Part shown: one piece after another, positions 18,413-27,269 of the stretch | How the letters are laid out: the number at the start of each line of letters is the position of its first letter | Position numbering within the stretch: the stretch's first letter is position 1 | NCBI GenBank assembly: GCA_944392135.1 | Contig: CALXVQ010000007.1 | Span: 22,918 to 86,917, forward strand | Origin: an uncultured Rickettsiales bacterium | GTDB lineage: Bacteria > Pseudomonadota > Alphaproteobacteria > Rickettsiales > UBA1997 | Length of the DNA stretch: 64,000 nucleotides | Reading direction: 5' to 3' | Program-made: the position numbers and the translations under genes | The notes under the pieces: model-generated | Databases searched by the model: none | What the model saw: only the letters and a program-made list of their open reading frames with translations | What the model was told of the DNA's origin: nothing

Positions 18413-20233
18413 TTATTCCTCTTCTTTTTGTCCCCTAGAATATTTTTTTCTTTCGATTGCAGAAAGATATTTCTTTCTTAATCTTAAATTTTTAGGTGTA
18501 ACCTCTACACATTCGTCGTCTTGAATGTATGTAATCATTTGTTCAAGGGACATTTTGACAGGAGGTGTTAAAACAATGTGTTCGTCAGAAACAACGGATC
18601 TAACATTGGTTAAATTCTTTGTTCTTTGAACATTTACAACTAAATCATTGTCTTTTGCATGCTCGCCAACAATCATACCTTCGTATGCTTTTTCTTTTGG
18701 GCCAACAAATAAAATACCTCTGTCTTGAATACCGAATAAAGCATAAGGTATTGTGTCGCCTTTATCCATACTAATTAAAACACCTTTTCTTAAAGAAGGG
18801 ATTTCACCTTTGTATTCTTGGTAGCTGTCAAAAATTCTATTTAAAATACCAGTTCCCCTTGTATCCGTTAAAAATTCACTTTGATAACCGATTAAACCTC
18901 TTGAAGGAATAATGAATACAAGCCTTGTTTTTCCAGTTCCAGAAGGTTTCATTTCTTTCATTTCACCTTTTCTTTTGCTGAGTTTTTCAACAACTGTTCC
19001 ACTAAATTCATCGTCAACATCAACAACAACTTCTTCATAAGGTTCTAATTTTTTACCATTTTCTTCTTTCATAATAACTCGTGGTCTACCAACAGTCATT
19101 TCAAAGCCTTCTCTTCTCATTGTTTCAATAAGAACACCTAATTGCAATTCTCCTCTTCCACTAACTTGGAAAACTTCGGCACTATCTGTATCTTCAACTT
19201 TAATTGCAACATTTGTTTCAGCTTCTGCATAAAGTCTATCTCTAATAAGTCTAGATGTAACTTTATCACCTTCTTGTCCTGCTAATGGGGAAGTGTTAAC
19301 ACCTATTGTAATAGACATTGTAGGTGGGTCAATAGGGGTAGAAGCTATAACTTCTGTATTGTCCAAATCACAAATTGTATCAGAAACAGTTGCTTTTTGT
19401 AAACCGGCAATAGAAACGATATCACCAGCTTCTGCTTCGTCTAAATCAACTTTCTTCAAACCTCTAAAAGCTTGAATTTTTGTGATTTTTCCTCTTTCTA
19501 CAACATTACCATTAAGATCTAATGCTTTTACTTGCATATTTGTTTTTACTTTACCAGAATAGATTTTTCCAGTTAAAATTCTTCCTAAAAATGGATTAGC
19601 ACTTAATGTTGTAGCAAGCATTTTAAATGTGTTGCCTTCTTCTGTTTTTGGTTCTGGTACATGATTTAAAATTAAATCAAATAATGGTTCTAAATTTTCT
19701 CCTTTTTTTGAAGGGTCATCAGTACACCAGCCTTCTCTTCCTACTGCATATAGTACAGGGAAATCCAATTGTTGATCGTTTGCACCTAAATTGCAAAATA
19801 AGTCAAAAATTTCATCTAAAACTTCATCAGGTCTAGCATCTTGTCTATCAATTTTATTAATTAATACTATTGGTCTAATACCTAATTTTAAAGCTTTTGA
19901 AAGCACAAATTTTGTTTGTGGTAATGGACCTTCTGCTGCATCTACTAATAAAACAACACCATCAACCATAGATAAAATTCGTTCAACTTCTCCACCAAAG
20001 TCAGCATGTCCTGGTGTATCAACAATATTTATTCTAGTTCCATTATGTTCAACGGATGTAACTTTTGCTAAAATTGTAATACCTCTTTCTCTTTCAAGAT
20101 CTCCACTATCCATAACTCTGTCACTGACAGTTTCATTGTCTCTAAAAGTTCCGCTTTGTTTTAACATTTGATCAACAAGTGTCGTCTTGCCATGGTCAAC
20201 ATGGGCTATAATTGCTATATTTCTTAATTTCAT
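18413..20233 (-). CDS. typA: Translational GTPase TypA/BipA
   Basis: Ribosome-binding GTPase of the elongation-factor family involved in ribosome assembly and stress or cold adaptation. The 606-residue protein has the full G domain: AHVDHGKTTLVDQML (G1), RERGITI (G2), DTPGHADFGGEVER (G3) and NKIDR (G4). These are followed by domain II, EF-G-like domains III and V, and the BipA-specific C-terminus (SRGLIGYQSEFLTDTRGTG). The charged end (SRGQKEEE) is usual. It is a single-gene unit with its own terminator. Confidence 0.97.
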   Translation of the reverse strand: MKLRNIAIIAHVDHGKTTLVDQMLKQSGTFRDNETVSDRVMDSGDLERERGITILAKVTSVEHNGTRINIVDTPGHADFGGEVERILSMVDGVVLLVDAAEGPLPQTKFVLSKALKLGIRPIVLINKIDRQDARPDEVLDEIFDLFCNLGANDQQLDFPVLYAVGREGWCTDDPSKKGENLEPLFDLILNHVPEPKTEEGNTFKMLATTLSANPFLGRILTGKIYSGKVKTNMQVKALDLNGNVVERGKITKIQAFRGLKKVDLDEAEAGDIVSIAGLQKATVSDTICDLDNTEVIASTPIDPPTMSITIGVNTSPLAGQEGDKVTSRLIRDRLYAEAETNVAIKVEDTDSAEVFQVSGRGELQLGVLIETMRREGFEMTVGRPRVIMKEENGKKLEPYEEVVVDVDDEFSGTVVEKLSKRKGEMKEMKPSGTGKTRLVFIIPSRGLIGYQSEFLTDTRGTGILNRIFDSYQEYKGEIPSLRKGVLISMDKGDTIPYALFGIQDRGILFVGPKEKAYEGMIVGEHAKDNDLVVNVQRTKNLTNVRSVVSDEHIVLTPPVKMSLEQMITYIQDDECVEVTPKNLRLRKKYLSAIERKKYSRGQKEEE

Positions 20234-20398
20234 CTTATTTACTTCTTTATTTTTTAATTGAATAATATTTTTTCATAAATTAATATATAAAAAATTTAAA
20301 GTAAATATTTTTTTATAATATTTATTATTATATATTTTTTTATTATTGATTTTTTTTATTTATTTTATAATATTAAACATCATAATAATTTTTTAAAT

Positions 20399-21199
20399 AT
20401 GCAATTACCTTTTATTAATCCAATATTATTAAAATTAGGACCACTTGAAATTAGATGGTATGCATTAGCTTATATATTTGGAATTATATTAGCTTGGCTT
20501 GTTGTAAAATATTTTAATAAAAAAAATAATATTTTTAATGAAAAAGAAATATCAGATGATTTTTTTACTTATGCTGTTATATCTATACTTATAGGTGGTA
20601 GGTTAGGGTATGTATTATTTTATAACTTTCATTTTTATATAACACATCCCATTGAAATACTTAAAATATGGCATGGTGGCATGTCATTTCATGGTGGTTT
20701 GTTAGGGGTTATTGTGGGTTCTTATTATTTATGTAAAAAACATAGAATAGAATTTTTTGAATTTACTGATTTATTAGCAATTGCAACACCTATTGGTTTA
20801 TTTTTTGGAAGAATAGCTAATTTTATTAATCTTGAATTATATGGTAGAATTACAGACTCTAAATTTGGTATTATATTTCCTAATGCCGGTGATTTGCCAC
20901 GACACCCAAGTCAATTATATGAAGCTTTTTTAGAAGGTATTTGTTTATTTTGTATAATATTTTTTATAGCTAAAAAAATATCTATTAAAAAATATAAAGG
21001 TTTATTAAGTGGTATATTTTTATGTGGTTATGGTTTATCTAGATTTGTTGTTGAATTTTTTAGAGAACCAGATATACAAATTGGTTATATTTTAAAATAT
21101 TTTACAATGGGACAGTTACTTTCATTACCTATTATTATATTTGGTTTATTTTTGATTATACAGGCAATAAAAAATACTAATAATCTTTTATCAAAATAA
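20399..21199 (+). CDS. lgt: Prolipoprotein diacylglyceryl transferase
   Basis: Inner-membrane enzyme that transfers diacylglycerol from phosphatidylglycerol to the lipobox cysteine of prolipoproteins. The 266-residue polytopic protein has the family signature GRIANFINLELYGR, the conserved HGGMSFHGGLLG segment, and RHPSQLYEA. About seven membrane segments are expected. It starts with the usual short N-terminus (PFINPILLKLGPLEIRWYAL). Its substrates in this window include the small lipoprotein at 59584. No terminator is obvious; about 130 nt separate it from the small Cys/Gly gene. Confidence 0.96.
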   Translation: MQLPFINPILLKLGPLEIRWYALAYIFGIILAWLVVKYFNKKNNIFNEKEISDDFFTYAVISILIGGRLGYVLFYNFHFYITHPIEILKIWHGGMSFHGGLLGVIVGSYYLCKKHRIEFFEFTDLLAIATPIGLFFGRIANFINLELYGRITDSKFGIIFPNAGDLPRHPSQLYEAFLEGICLFCIIFFIAKKISIKKYKGLLSGIFLCGYGLSRFVVEFFREPDIQIGYILKYFTMGQLLSLPIIIFGLFLIIQAIKNTNNLLSK

Positions 21200-21327
21200 T
21201 ATTTATTTATATTAATTTAATATTTTTTTATAAAAATAATAATTTATATGTTGCTTTTTATAAAATTGTATATTATAATTTATACGGAGGCAATTATAAA
21301 ATTATTAATAAAGAAATGGTAAATATT

Positions 21328-21399
21328 ATGGCATGCGGATGTGGATGTGGAACAAAAAAGGGTGAAAAACCAGCAGGTGGATCAAAGGAAGGAAAATAA
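21328..21399 (+). CDS. Cys/Gly-rich 23-residue micro-protein
   Basis: The ATG at 21328 gives a 23-residue peptide starting MACGCGCGTKKG and ending GGSKEGK. An in-frame ATG at 21316 would add four residues (MVNI). A purine-rich GGAGG at 21286-21290 lies upstream, rather far from either start. Alternating Cys-Gly with three cysteines suggests metal or cluster binding. Support for a real gene: a strong terminator right after it, its own gap between lgt and the prepilin genes, and Gly/Cys codons unlike random AT-rich DNA. I recognise no family; RiPP-type enzymes are not nearby. Confidence 0.6.
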   Translation: MACGCGCGTKKGEKPAGGSKEGK

Positions 21400-21425
21400 T
21401 TTTTAAATAATTATTTTTTTGTTCT

Positions 21426-21455
21426 AAAAACCATTACTAATAAGTAATGGTTTTT
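21426..21455 (+). terminator. Strong terminator after the Cys/Gly micro-gene
   Basis: AAAAACCATTACT (21426-21438) and AGTAATGGTTTTT (21443-21455) form a 13-bp perfect stem with a 4-nt loop; the 3' arm runs into a T-tract. It ends transcription before the prepilin cluster. Confidence 0.85.
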
Positions 21456-21559
21456 GTATGTGTTAAGATATTATTGTATGATTTTATATTTTTTTTCTTG
21501 TAATTTAATATTATTAGATTATCATTTTTCTTGTATTGTAATTATTTTTAAAAATAATA

Positions 21560-22519
21560 ATGAAATATATTAAAAATAAAAATGCTTTTACTTTAATTGA
21601 ACTTGCTGTTGTTCTTTTTATTATTAGTGCTTTATTGGTTGCTAGTTTTGAAGTTGGAAAATATTTTTTAATGCAAAATCAAATTAAAGCTACAAATGTT
21701 AAGTTAAATGCTATACAGAAAGCAATGGAAATATATGTTAGAAGAACAAATCATTTACCTTGTCCTACATATTTAGCTGAAGAAACTGGTTATAGTATAG
21801 AAGATTGTGGGGTTAAAGTAACTGATATGGCAAAAGGATTTCATACGACAAATGATGCTGTTGCTGGTGGTGTTCCTTATAGAGATTTAAATTTATCTGC
21901 TGATATGTCTTATGATGCTTGGGGTGGAAAATTTGTTTATAAAGTTTATAAACCAGCTCTTACGGATCTTAGAAATATAGATACTAGAAATATTAGTACA
22001 AACAGATATATTGTTGTTTATGAAAATGCTGATAGCTCTTTATTAGATATTAGTGCTACACCATCAGCAGAAGATTTAGTTTCAATGCAAACAATTTATA
22101 CATTGTCTTCATTTGGACATAATAAATATGGTGTTTATAATTTTAATTCAAACGAACAAATATCTTATCCAATAGAATCTTTAATAGAAAGAAAAAATGG
22201 TGTAGATTATCCAGATATTAGCATTTATTATACAGATACTAATCTTGCTGATGATATAGTTAGATATAAAACAATTACACAAATGATTAGCGATGCTGAA
22301 TTAACAGAAATTAGTTGTTGTGTTACAGAAAGTATTATAGAAAGATTAGTTGATTCTCTTGATATCAATACTGAAATTAGTTTTGGTAGCACAGATTTTG
22401 ACGAAAATTGTAAGTTTTTATCATACAATGCTGAAATTGATAGTGTAGGTGGGAGTGAAAAATACAGGTTAAAATGTTTTAAATATGGTAGACTTGGTAT
22501 ATTAAAAGTTAATAATTAA
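21560..22519 (+). CDS. Prepilin-like protein 1
   Basis: A 319-residue protein with a type IV prepilin/pseudopilin N-terminus: short basic leader (KYIKNKN), then A|FTLIELAVVLFIISALLVASF with the conserved Glu at +5. The residue before cleavage is Ala instead of Gly. The globular part has LPCP, DCG, AGGVPYRDL, MSYDAWGGKFVY, the DDIVRYKT segment, a CC pair and a C-terminal CFKYGRLGIL. Six cysteines suggest disulphides. It is first of three tandem relatives with uniform 15-nt spacing, clearly one operon. The function (pilus tip, pseudopilus or surface fibre) is unknown; no assembly genes are in the window. Confidence 0.85.
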   Translation: MKYIKNKNAFTLIELAVVLFIISALLVASFEVGKYFLMQNQIKATNVKLNAIQKAMEIYVRRTNHLPCPTYLAEETGYSIEDCGVKVTDMAKGFHTTNDAVAGGVPYRDLNLSADMSYDAWGGKFVYKVYKPALTDLRNIDTRNISTNRYIVVYENADSSLLDISATPSAEDLVSMQTIYTLSSFGHNKYGVYNFNSNEQISYPIESLIERKNGVDYPDISIYYTDTNLADDIVRYKTITQMISDAELTEISCCVTESIIERLVDSLDINTEISFGSTDFDENCKFLSYNAEIDSVGGSEKYRLKCFKYGRLGILKVNN

Positions 22520-22534
22520 GATAATTTTTAAAAT

Positions 22535-23467
22535 ATGAAAATAAAAAATAATAACGGTTTTAGTTTAATTGAATTATCGGTTGTTTTATTGATTTCTGGT
22601 ATGTTGTTAATTGCCAGTTTTGAAGGTAGTAAATACATTTTAATACAAAATCAAATAGATGTAACCAATAAAAAGTTAAATATGATACAGCAAGCCATTG
22701 ATATATATGCTAGAACTAATGGTTATTTGCCTTGTCCTGCTTATTTGGGTACTGATTCTGGTTTTGCAGTCAATGATTGTTATAATAGGACAGTATCTGA
22801 TTTTACCAATGGTTATTTTCAAATTGGTAATGTAATTGTTGGTGCTATTCCATATAAAGATTTAGATTTGCCAGCTAATATGTCTTATGATGCTTGGGGT
22901 GGCAAATTTACTTATACAGTTTATCAACCAGCTACTAAAAATCTAAGAACTTTGGATATGAGAGATATTGTTATAAATAATTATATTAATGTCTATGAAA
23001 ATAAAGTAGATGATGATTTTTTAATAACTAATCAAGCTGTTTATAGTATAGTTTCTCATGGTAGAAATAAATATTGTGGTTATCAATTTAGAACTAATAA
23101 ATCTATAGATTGTCCTGATGCTACATCCAATATAATAGATAGAAAAAATGGTCCTAATGAAGATAAACAAACTATATTGTATTTTACACAAGATAACACT
23201 GCTGATGATATAGTTAGATATAAAACAATTACACAATTTATAACAGAAGCTGATATTTCTGACTTAAATTGTTGTGCTACTAACTCAATTATTGAAAATT
23301 TAAAGAATAAATTAGATATTGATGGAAGTGTAACTTTTCCTGGTTTTAATTCTGATTGTAAATTTTTGGTATATAATGAAGAAGTTGAAAGTGTTGGTGG
23401 TATTGGTAATTATATATTAAAATGCTACAAATATGGTAGGTTAGGTATATTAAAGAAAAATGAATAA
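22535..23467 (+). CDS. Prepilin-like protein 2
   Basis: A 310-residue paralogue of the preceding protein. It has a canonical cleavage site: KNNNG|FSLIELSVVLLISGML. It shares LPCP, VGAIPYKDL, MSYDAWGGKFTY, the NKYCGY region, ADDIVRYKT, a CC pair and the terminal CYKYGRLGIL with protein 1, and adds two cysteines (eight in all). The close match over the whole length shows local duplication. It lies 15 nt after gene 1 and 15 nt before gene 3. Confidence 0.86.
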   Translation: MKIKNNNGFSLIELSVVLLISGMLLIASFEGSKYILIQNQIDVTNKKLNMIQQAIDIYARTNGYLPCPAYLGTDSGFAVNDCYNRTVSDFTNGYFQIGNVIVGAIPYKDLDLPANMSYDAWGGKFTYTVYQPATKNLRTLDMRDIVINNYINVYENKVDDDFLITNQAVYSIVSHGRNKYCGYQFRTNKSIDCPDATSNIIDRKNGPNEDKQTILYFTQDNTADDIVRYKTITQFITEADISDLNCCATNSIIENLKNKLDIDGSVTFPGFNSDCKFLVYNEEVESVGGIGNYILKCYKYGRLGILKKNE

Positions 23468-23482
23468 TTTTAAATAAATATT

Positions 23483-24679
23483 ATGATAAAAAAATTAAAT
23501 AAAAAGAATTATAATGCTTTTACATTACTAGAAATGAGTATTGTGATACTTATTCTTAGTATTTTATTTGTAGGTGGTATAAATTTATATCTATCTATTG
23601 TTGAATTATCTGAAAAAAATTTAAGTGCAGATAGAATTTATGTTGTTAATAAAGCTTTAAGTAGATATCTTTTGACAAATATGAGATTGCCTTGCCCTTC
23701 TGATATTACACTATATAACGACGATCCAGATTATGCAAAAGAATTAAGAAGTTATAGTGGAGATTGTGAAGTTTTAGATTCCAGATTTTCTAATGGAGAT
23801 TATATAGCTGGTGGTGTACCAACAAAAGAATTAGGCTTACCAACTGAATATACATTGGATGCTTGGGATAGTAAAGTTGTTTATGTTGTTAATAAGAAAT
23901 ATGCTACAAATAAAGGCTTTTTTTCTGGTGGTGGTGCTTCCATGATAATAGAAGATGTGCAAGGAAATTTAGCAAGTAATAAAGCTATTTATGTTTTAAT
24001 AAGTCCAGGTCCAAATCAAAATGGTGCATTCAAAAATGGGTATCAAAATACTGCTGATAAAAATTTATTAGATAATGAAAATTTATTTTTAGATTCTGTT
24101 TCTTTTGATAATAGATTTGTAAAAGATGTAAATAATAAAGAGTTTGATGACATTGTTTTGTATAATGATAAAAGCTCATTAATTTTTGAATTAGATATGG
24201 AAGATATGCCTTGTAGTTTAGAGGAATTATACAATATAGACAGTGATTATCCTAAAACTTCTATTTATTGTACTAATGGTTTTTGTTTACAAGGTGTTGA
24301 AATATATAAGAAAAATTCTTGTGGTCCAGGTTTGATATCTGAAAATCCGGTTATGGAAGCTAATTCTGATTATAAACCTATTAGAAGATGCCAAAAATAT
24401 GGACAATGGAGTAATATTATGTATGAATGTATACCAGGTTGTGGAATTGCTAATGCACAATCCTTGACTTGTGGTACTCTTACACAACCAGGAGAATTAT
24501 TTAATACAATAGAATCAAAATATTTATCAAGGGTAAAAGCTGGAGATACAATTACATTAGATTGTGGTGCAAATAATACTAATAAAACTGGTTATATTGT
24601 ATTAAAATGTGATGAATTTACATTACAATGGACTGTTGAAAAGTGTGATTGTTTAGATGTTTCATCAAAAGTTGAATAA
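23483..24679 (+). CDS. Prepilin-like protein 3, Cys-rich C-terminus
   Basis: The third and longest relative (398 residues). The leader ends NYNA|FTLLEMSIVILILSILFV. LPCP, AGGVPTKEL and LDAWDSKVVY align with the first two proteins, but the middle is divergent. The C-terminal ~160 residues are cysteine-rich (more than ten), with repeats of a C-x(n)-G-x-W/L pattern: RRCQKYGQWSNIMYEC, LTCG, LDCG, LKCDEFTLQW, KCDC. RCQKYGQWSNI resembles the CFKYGRLGIL ends of proteins 1 and 2, suggesting one shared small module. A CCP/sushi-like fold is a guess. Its stop abuts the convergent terminase stop. Confidence 0.82.
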   Translation: MIKKLNKKNYNAFTLLEMSIVILILSILFVGGINLYLSIVELSEKNLSADRIYVVNKALSRYLLTNMRLPCPSDITLYNDDPDYAKELRSYSGDCEVLDSRFSNGDYIAGGVPTKELGLPTEYTLDAWDSKVVYVVNKKYATNKGFFSGGGASMIIEDVQGNLASNKAIYVLISPGPNQNGAFKNGYQNTADKNLLDNENLFLDSVSFDNRFVKDVNNKEFDDIVLYNDKSSLIFELDMEDMPCSLEELYNIDSDYPKTSIYCTNGFCLQGVEIYKKNSCGPGLISENPVMEANSDYKPIRRCQKYGQWSNIMYECIPGCGIANAQSLTCGTLTQPGELFNTIESKYLSRVKAGDTITLDCGANNTNKTGYIVLKCDEFTLQWTVEKCDCLDVSSKVE

Positions 24680-26116
24680 TTATATTTTTCTAACTCTAAT
24701 TTCTTTATTGATATTAGAGTTATTTTTGTACCATTGTAAAAATTGACTTGTTGAATCAACTTGATCGTCGTGTTCGCAAAAAGGAAATGAATATAATTCA
24801 TTTTCATAATCAATAATCCAAGTAGCTTCTTTTGGTAATAATATTTTGTTTGCTTCAAAGTATGGTGAAACAGATGCTAACCTTGTAATTTTATCTTTTG
24901 AAACTTTAATTGGTATAATTGGTAATTTTATTTCTTTCTTTAAATCTTGAATTAATGATTGTCCGCTAGCTTTATCTTCTATTAAAATTGCATTGGGTTG
25001 ATATTTGTTTATTATTTCTATCGATCTTCGTTTTAAATCTGGATATTCCAACCATTCTCTATAAACATTTAATAAATAAAGATTATTCTTAAATTCACCC
25101 CATACAGTACATACTGTTGGATCGTTATTTATGCCAGCCTTAATAGCTGTGTCAAATGATAAAAATATTTTTTCTGGTTCTATGCTATAATCGTATTTTT
25201 TTAGCCAATTAGCTTTTATCATATTTCCTTCTTTTACTATTGGCTTTTGTTGATACTGTGCTGAAAATACATAAGAACCCATATCTTGTTTTATTCTTTC
25301 TATTTCTTTTAAGCCCTCTCTTTTTGAATGTAATATTTCACCTTTTTGCCTAATTTTACTAAAATTTCCAATATTATAATATTCTGTTTTTTCTGCTATT
25401 GCTGGTACAGATAATACTTCCCATTCATTGCTTGACTTTTCAAGTAAATAACCAGTTAAATCATTTTGATGTAATCTTTGCATAACTATAATAATTACAC
25501 CATCTTTTTTGTTATTAAGTCTTGAAACAAAGGTATTGCTAAACCATTCTAGTGTTTTAGTTCTGTATTTTTCGCTCATTATTTGTTGTGGGTTGTGTGG
25601 ATCGTCAACTATTAAAATATCACCACCTTCACCAGTCAAACTGCCACCTATTGATGTTGCAAACCTATAACCATTTTGAGTAGTTGCAAACTTATGTTTT
25701 TCATTTTGAGTTTGATTTAATTGAAAATCTTTAAATAATTTTTGAAACCATTTTGATGATACTACTATTCTACAATCTGTTGAATGTTTTAAACTTAAAA
25801 TTTCAGAATAACTTGCAACAATGATTCTTGAATATGGTTTTTGTCCTAAAACCCAGGCAGGGAAGGCTACACTAACACAAACAGATTTTAAACTTCGTGG
25901 TGGAATATTAATAATTAGTCTTTTGATATTTCCATTATAAACTTCTTTTAAATATTCAGCAATTAAATCAATATGCCAATTATGAAGGTATTTTACACCA
26001 GGATTGATAGTATTAAAAGTTTTATGAATAAAGGCTGATAAATCATTTTTTAGTACTTCATTTTTTAATTGAATTGGTGTAATGTTTTCTTTGCAAAAAT
26101 TATTAATTATTTCCAC
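24680..26116 (-). CDS. Phage/GTA-type terminase large subunit
   Basis: DNA-packaging motor subunit with ATPase and nuclease halves, 478 residues. The Walker A variant NIPPRSLKS (about 70-78), Walker B DILIVDDPHN and coupling motif VIIIVMQRLHQNDLTG are typical. The C-terminal RNase H-like nuclease shows acidic residues in LSFDTAIKAG, IEDKASG and HDDQVDSTSQ. Everything expected seems intact. No portal, capsid or small terminase lies beside it. It is the last gene of dnaE-prfB-terL on the minus strand, which resembles the scattered GTA-like genes of Rickettsiales more than a prophage. Confidence 0.88.
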   Translation of the reverse strand: MEIINNFCKENITPIQLKNEVLKNDLSAFIHKTFNTINPGVKYLHNWHIDLIAEYLKEVYNGNIKRLIINIPPRSLKSVCVSVAFPAWVLGQKPYSRIIVASYSEILSLKHSTDCRIVVSSKWFQKLFKDFQLNQTQNEKHKFATTQNGYRFATSIGGSLTGEGGDILIVDDPHNPQQIMSEKYRTKTLEWFSNTFVSRLNNKKDGVIIIVMQRLHQNDLTGYLLEKSSNEWEVLSVPAIAEKTEYYNIGNFSKIRQKGEILHSKREGLKEIERIKQDMGSYVFSAQYQQKPIVKEGNMIKANWLKKYDYSIEPEKIFLSFDTAIKAGINNDPTVCTVWGEFKNNLYLLNVYREWLEYPDLKRRSIEIINKYQPNAILIEDKASGQSLIQDLKKEIKLPIIPIKVSKDKITRLASVSPYFEANKILLPKEATWIIDYENELYSFPFCEHDDQVDSTSQFLQWYKNNSNINKEIRVRKI

Positions 26117-26171
26117 TATTTATTTTATTATTTTTTTGTATTTTTAATTATAATAAAATATTGTGGAAGTC

Positions 26172-27258
26172 TTATTTATAAAAGCTTTGTATAAAATCAT
26201 CAAGCAATTCACCATTTAGCATTGCATTTGTATTTGATGTCTCACAACCAGTTCTTAAATCTTTTACTAATTTATATGGATGTAAAACATAATTTCTAAC
26301 TTGACTACCCCAACCATTATCACCTTTTGAAATACTATTTTGCAATTTTTCTTCTTCTTTTTTCTTTAATTCTATTTGATATAATTTTGATTTTAGCATT
26401 TTCATAGCTTCTTCTTTGTTTTGATGTTGAGATCTTTGTTCTTGGCACTCAACAGCAATACCAGTTGGAATATGTAAAATTCTAACCGCACTATCTGTTT
26501 TATTTACATGTTGTCCACCAGCACCGGAAGCTCTGCAAACCTCTATTTTTAAATCTTTTTCATTTATTTCAATGTTTATTTTATCATCAACCACAGGGTA
26601 GACATCTATTGAAGTAAAACTTGTTTGTCTCTTTCCAGCAGAATTAAAAGGTGATTGCCTAACTAATCTATGTATACCCCTTTCGTTTTTTAATAGTCCA
26701 TAAGCATTTTTAGCTTTTATCTTAATAATAGCAGATTTTATACCTGCAACATCATCTTTATCAACTTCTACAATTTCATATTTTATTTTTTTCTTTTCCG
26801 CCCACTTAATATACATATTTAATAGCATTTCTGAAAAATCGCAAGCATCAACTCCACCAACACCTGTATTTATTTCTAAAAAGCAATCATTAGAATCAGC
26901 TTCACCGGTAAATAAGTTTTCTATTCTAAATTCTTCTAATTCCTTGTTTAAATTTTCTAATTCTTTTAAAATATCGTTAAATATATCTAAATTATTTTCT
27001 TCTTTTGCTAATTCGTACAAATCTTTATTATCATTAAATTTACTTTTTAATGATTTCATTTTTTCTATTTTATATTCTAGATTACCTTTTAATTTTAAAA
27101 TATTTTCAGCTTCTTCTTTGTTATTCCAAAAGTTTTCACTTGATGCTTTTTTATCTAAATCTAAATATTGTTTTTCTAGATTATCAATGTCAAAGAAACC
27201 CCCATAGGTTTGACAATTTTATTTCTATTTCTTTTAATTGATTATCTATTTCTAACAT
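26172..27258 (-). CDS. prfB: Peptide chain release factor 2, with programmed +1 frameshift
   Basis: RF2 reads UAA and UGA stops. The first frame starts at an ATG at 27258 and encodes 22 codons (MLEIDNQLKEIEI...NLWGFL), then an in-frame UGA at 27192-27190. Slipping by +1 at CTT-T continues as DIDNLEKQY into the main frame, giving about 361 residues, the normal RF2 length. The GGQ motif (SGAGGQHVNKTDSAVRI) is intact. Calling the gene from the ATG at 27059 would lose the first ~66 residues. It starts 11 nt after the dnaE stop and precedes the terminase gene. Confidence 0.96.
27189..27207 (-). promoter_or_regulatory. prfB autoregulatory frameshift site
   Basis: On the minus strand: CTA TGG GGG TTT CTT TGA C. 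The internal Shine-Dalgarno-like GGGGG (27199-27203) sits three nt before the CTT slip codon, which is followed by UGA-C, the poorest stop context. This is the same geometry as the E. coli prfB site and makes RF2 limit its own synthesis. Confidence 0.93.
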
Positions 27259-27269
27259 ATTAACCTTTA

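Noticed and set aside
24680..26116. Prophage
   Set aside because: A lone terminase without portal, capsid, integrase or attachment sites, within a housekeeping operon, does not make a prophage.
26172..27059. prfB as a simple 295-codon gene starting at 27059
   Set aside because: The classical frameshift site and first frame upstream restore full-length RF2.
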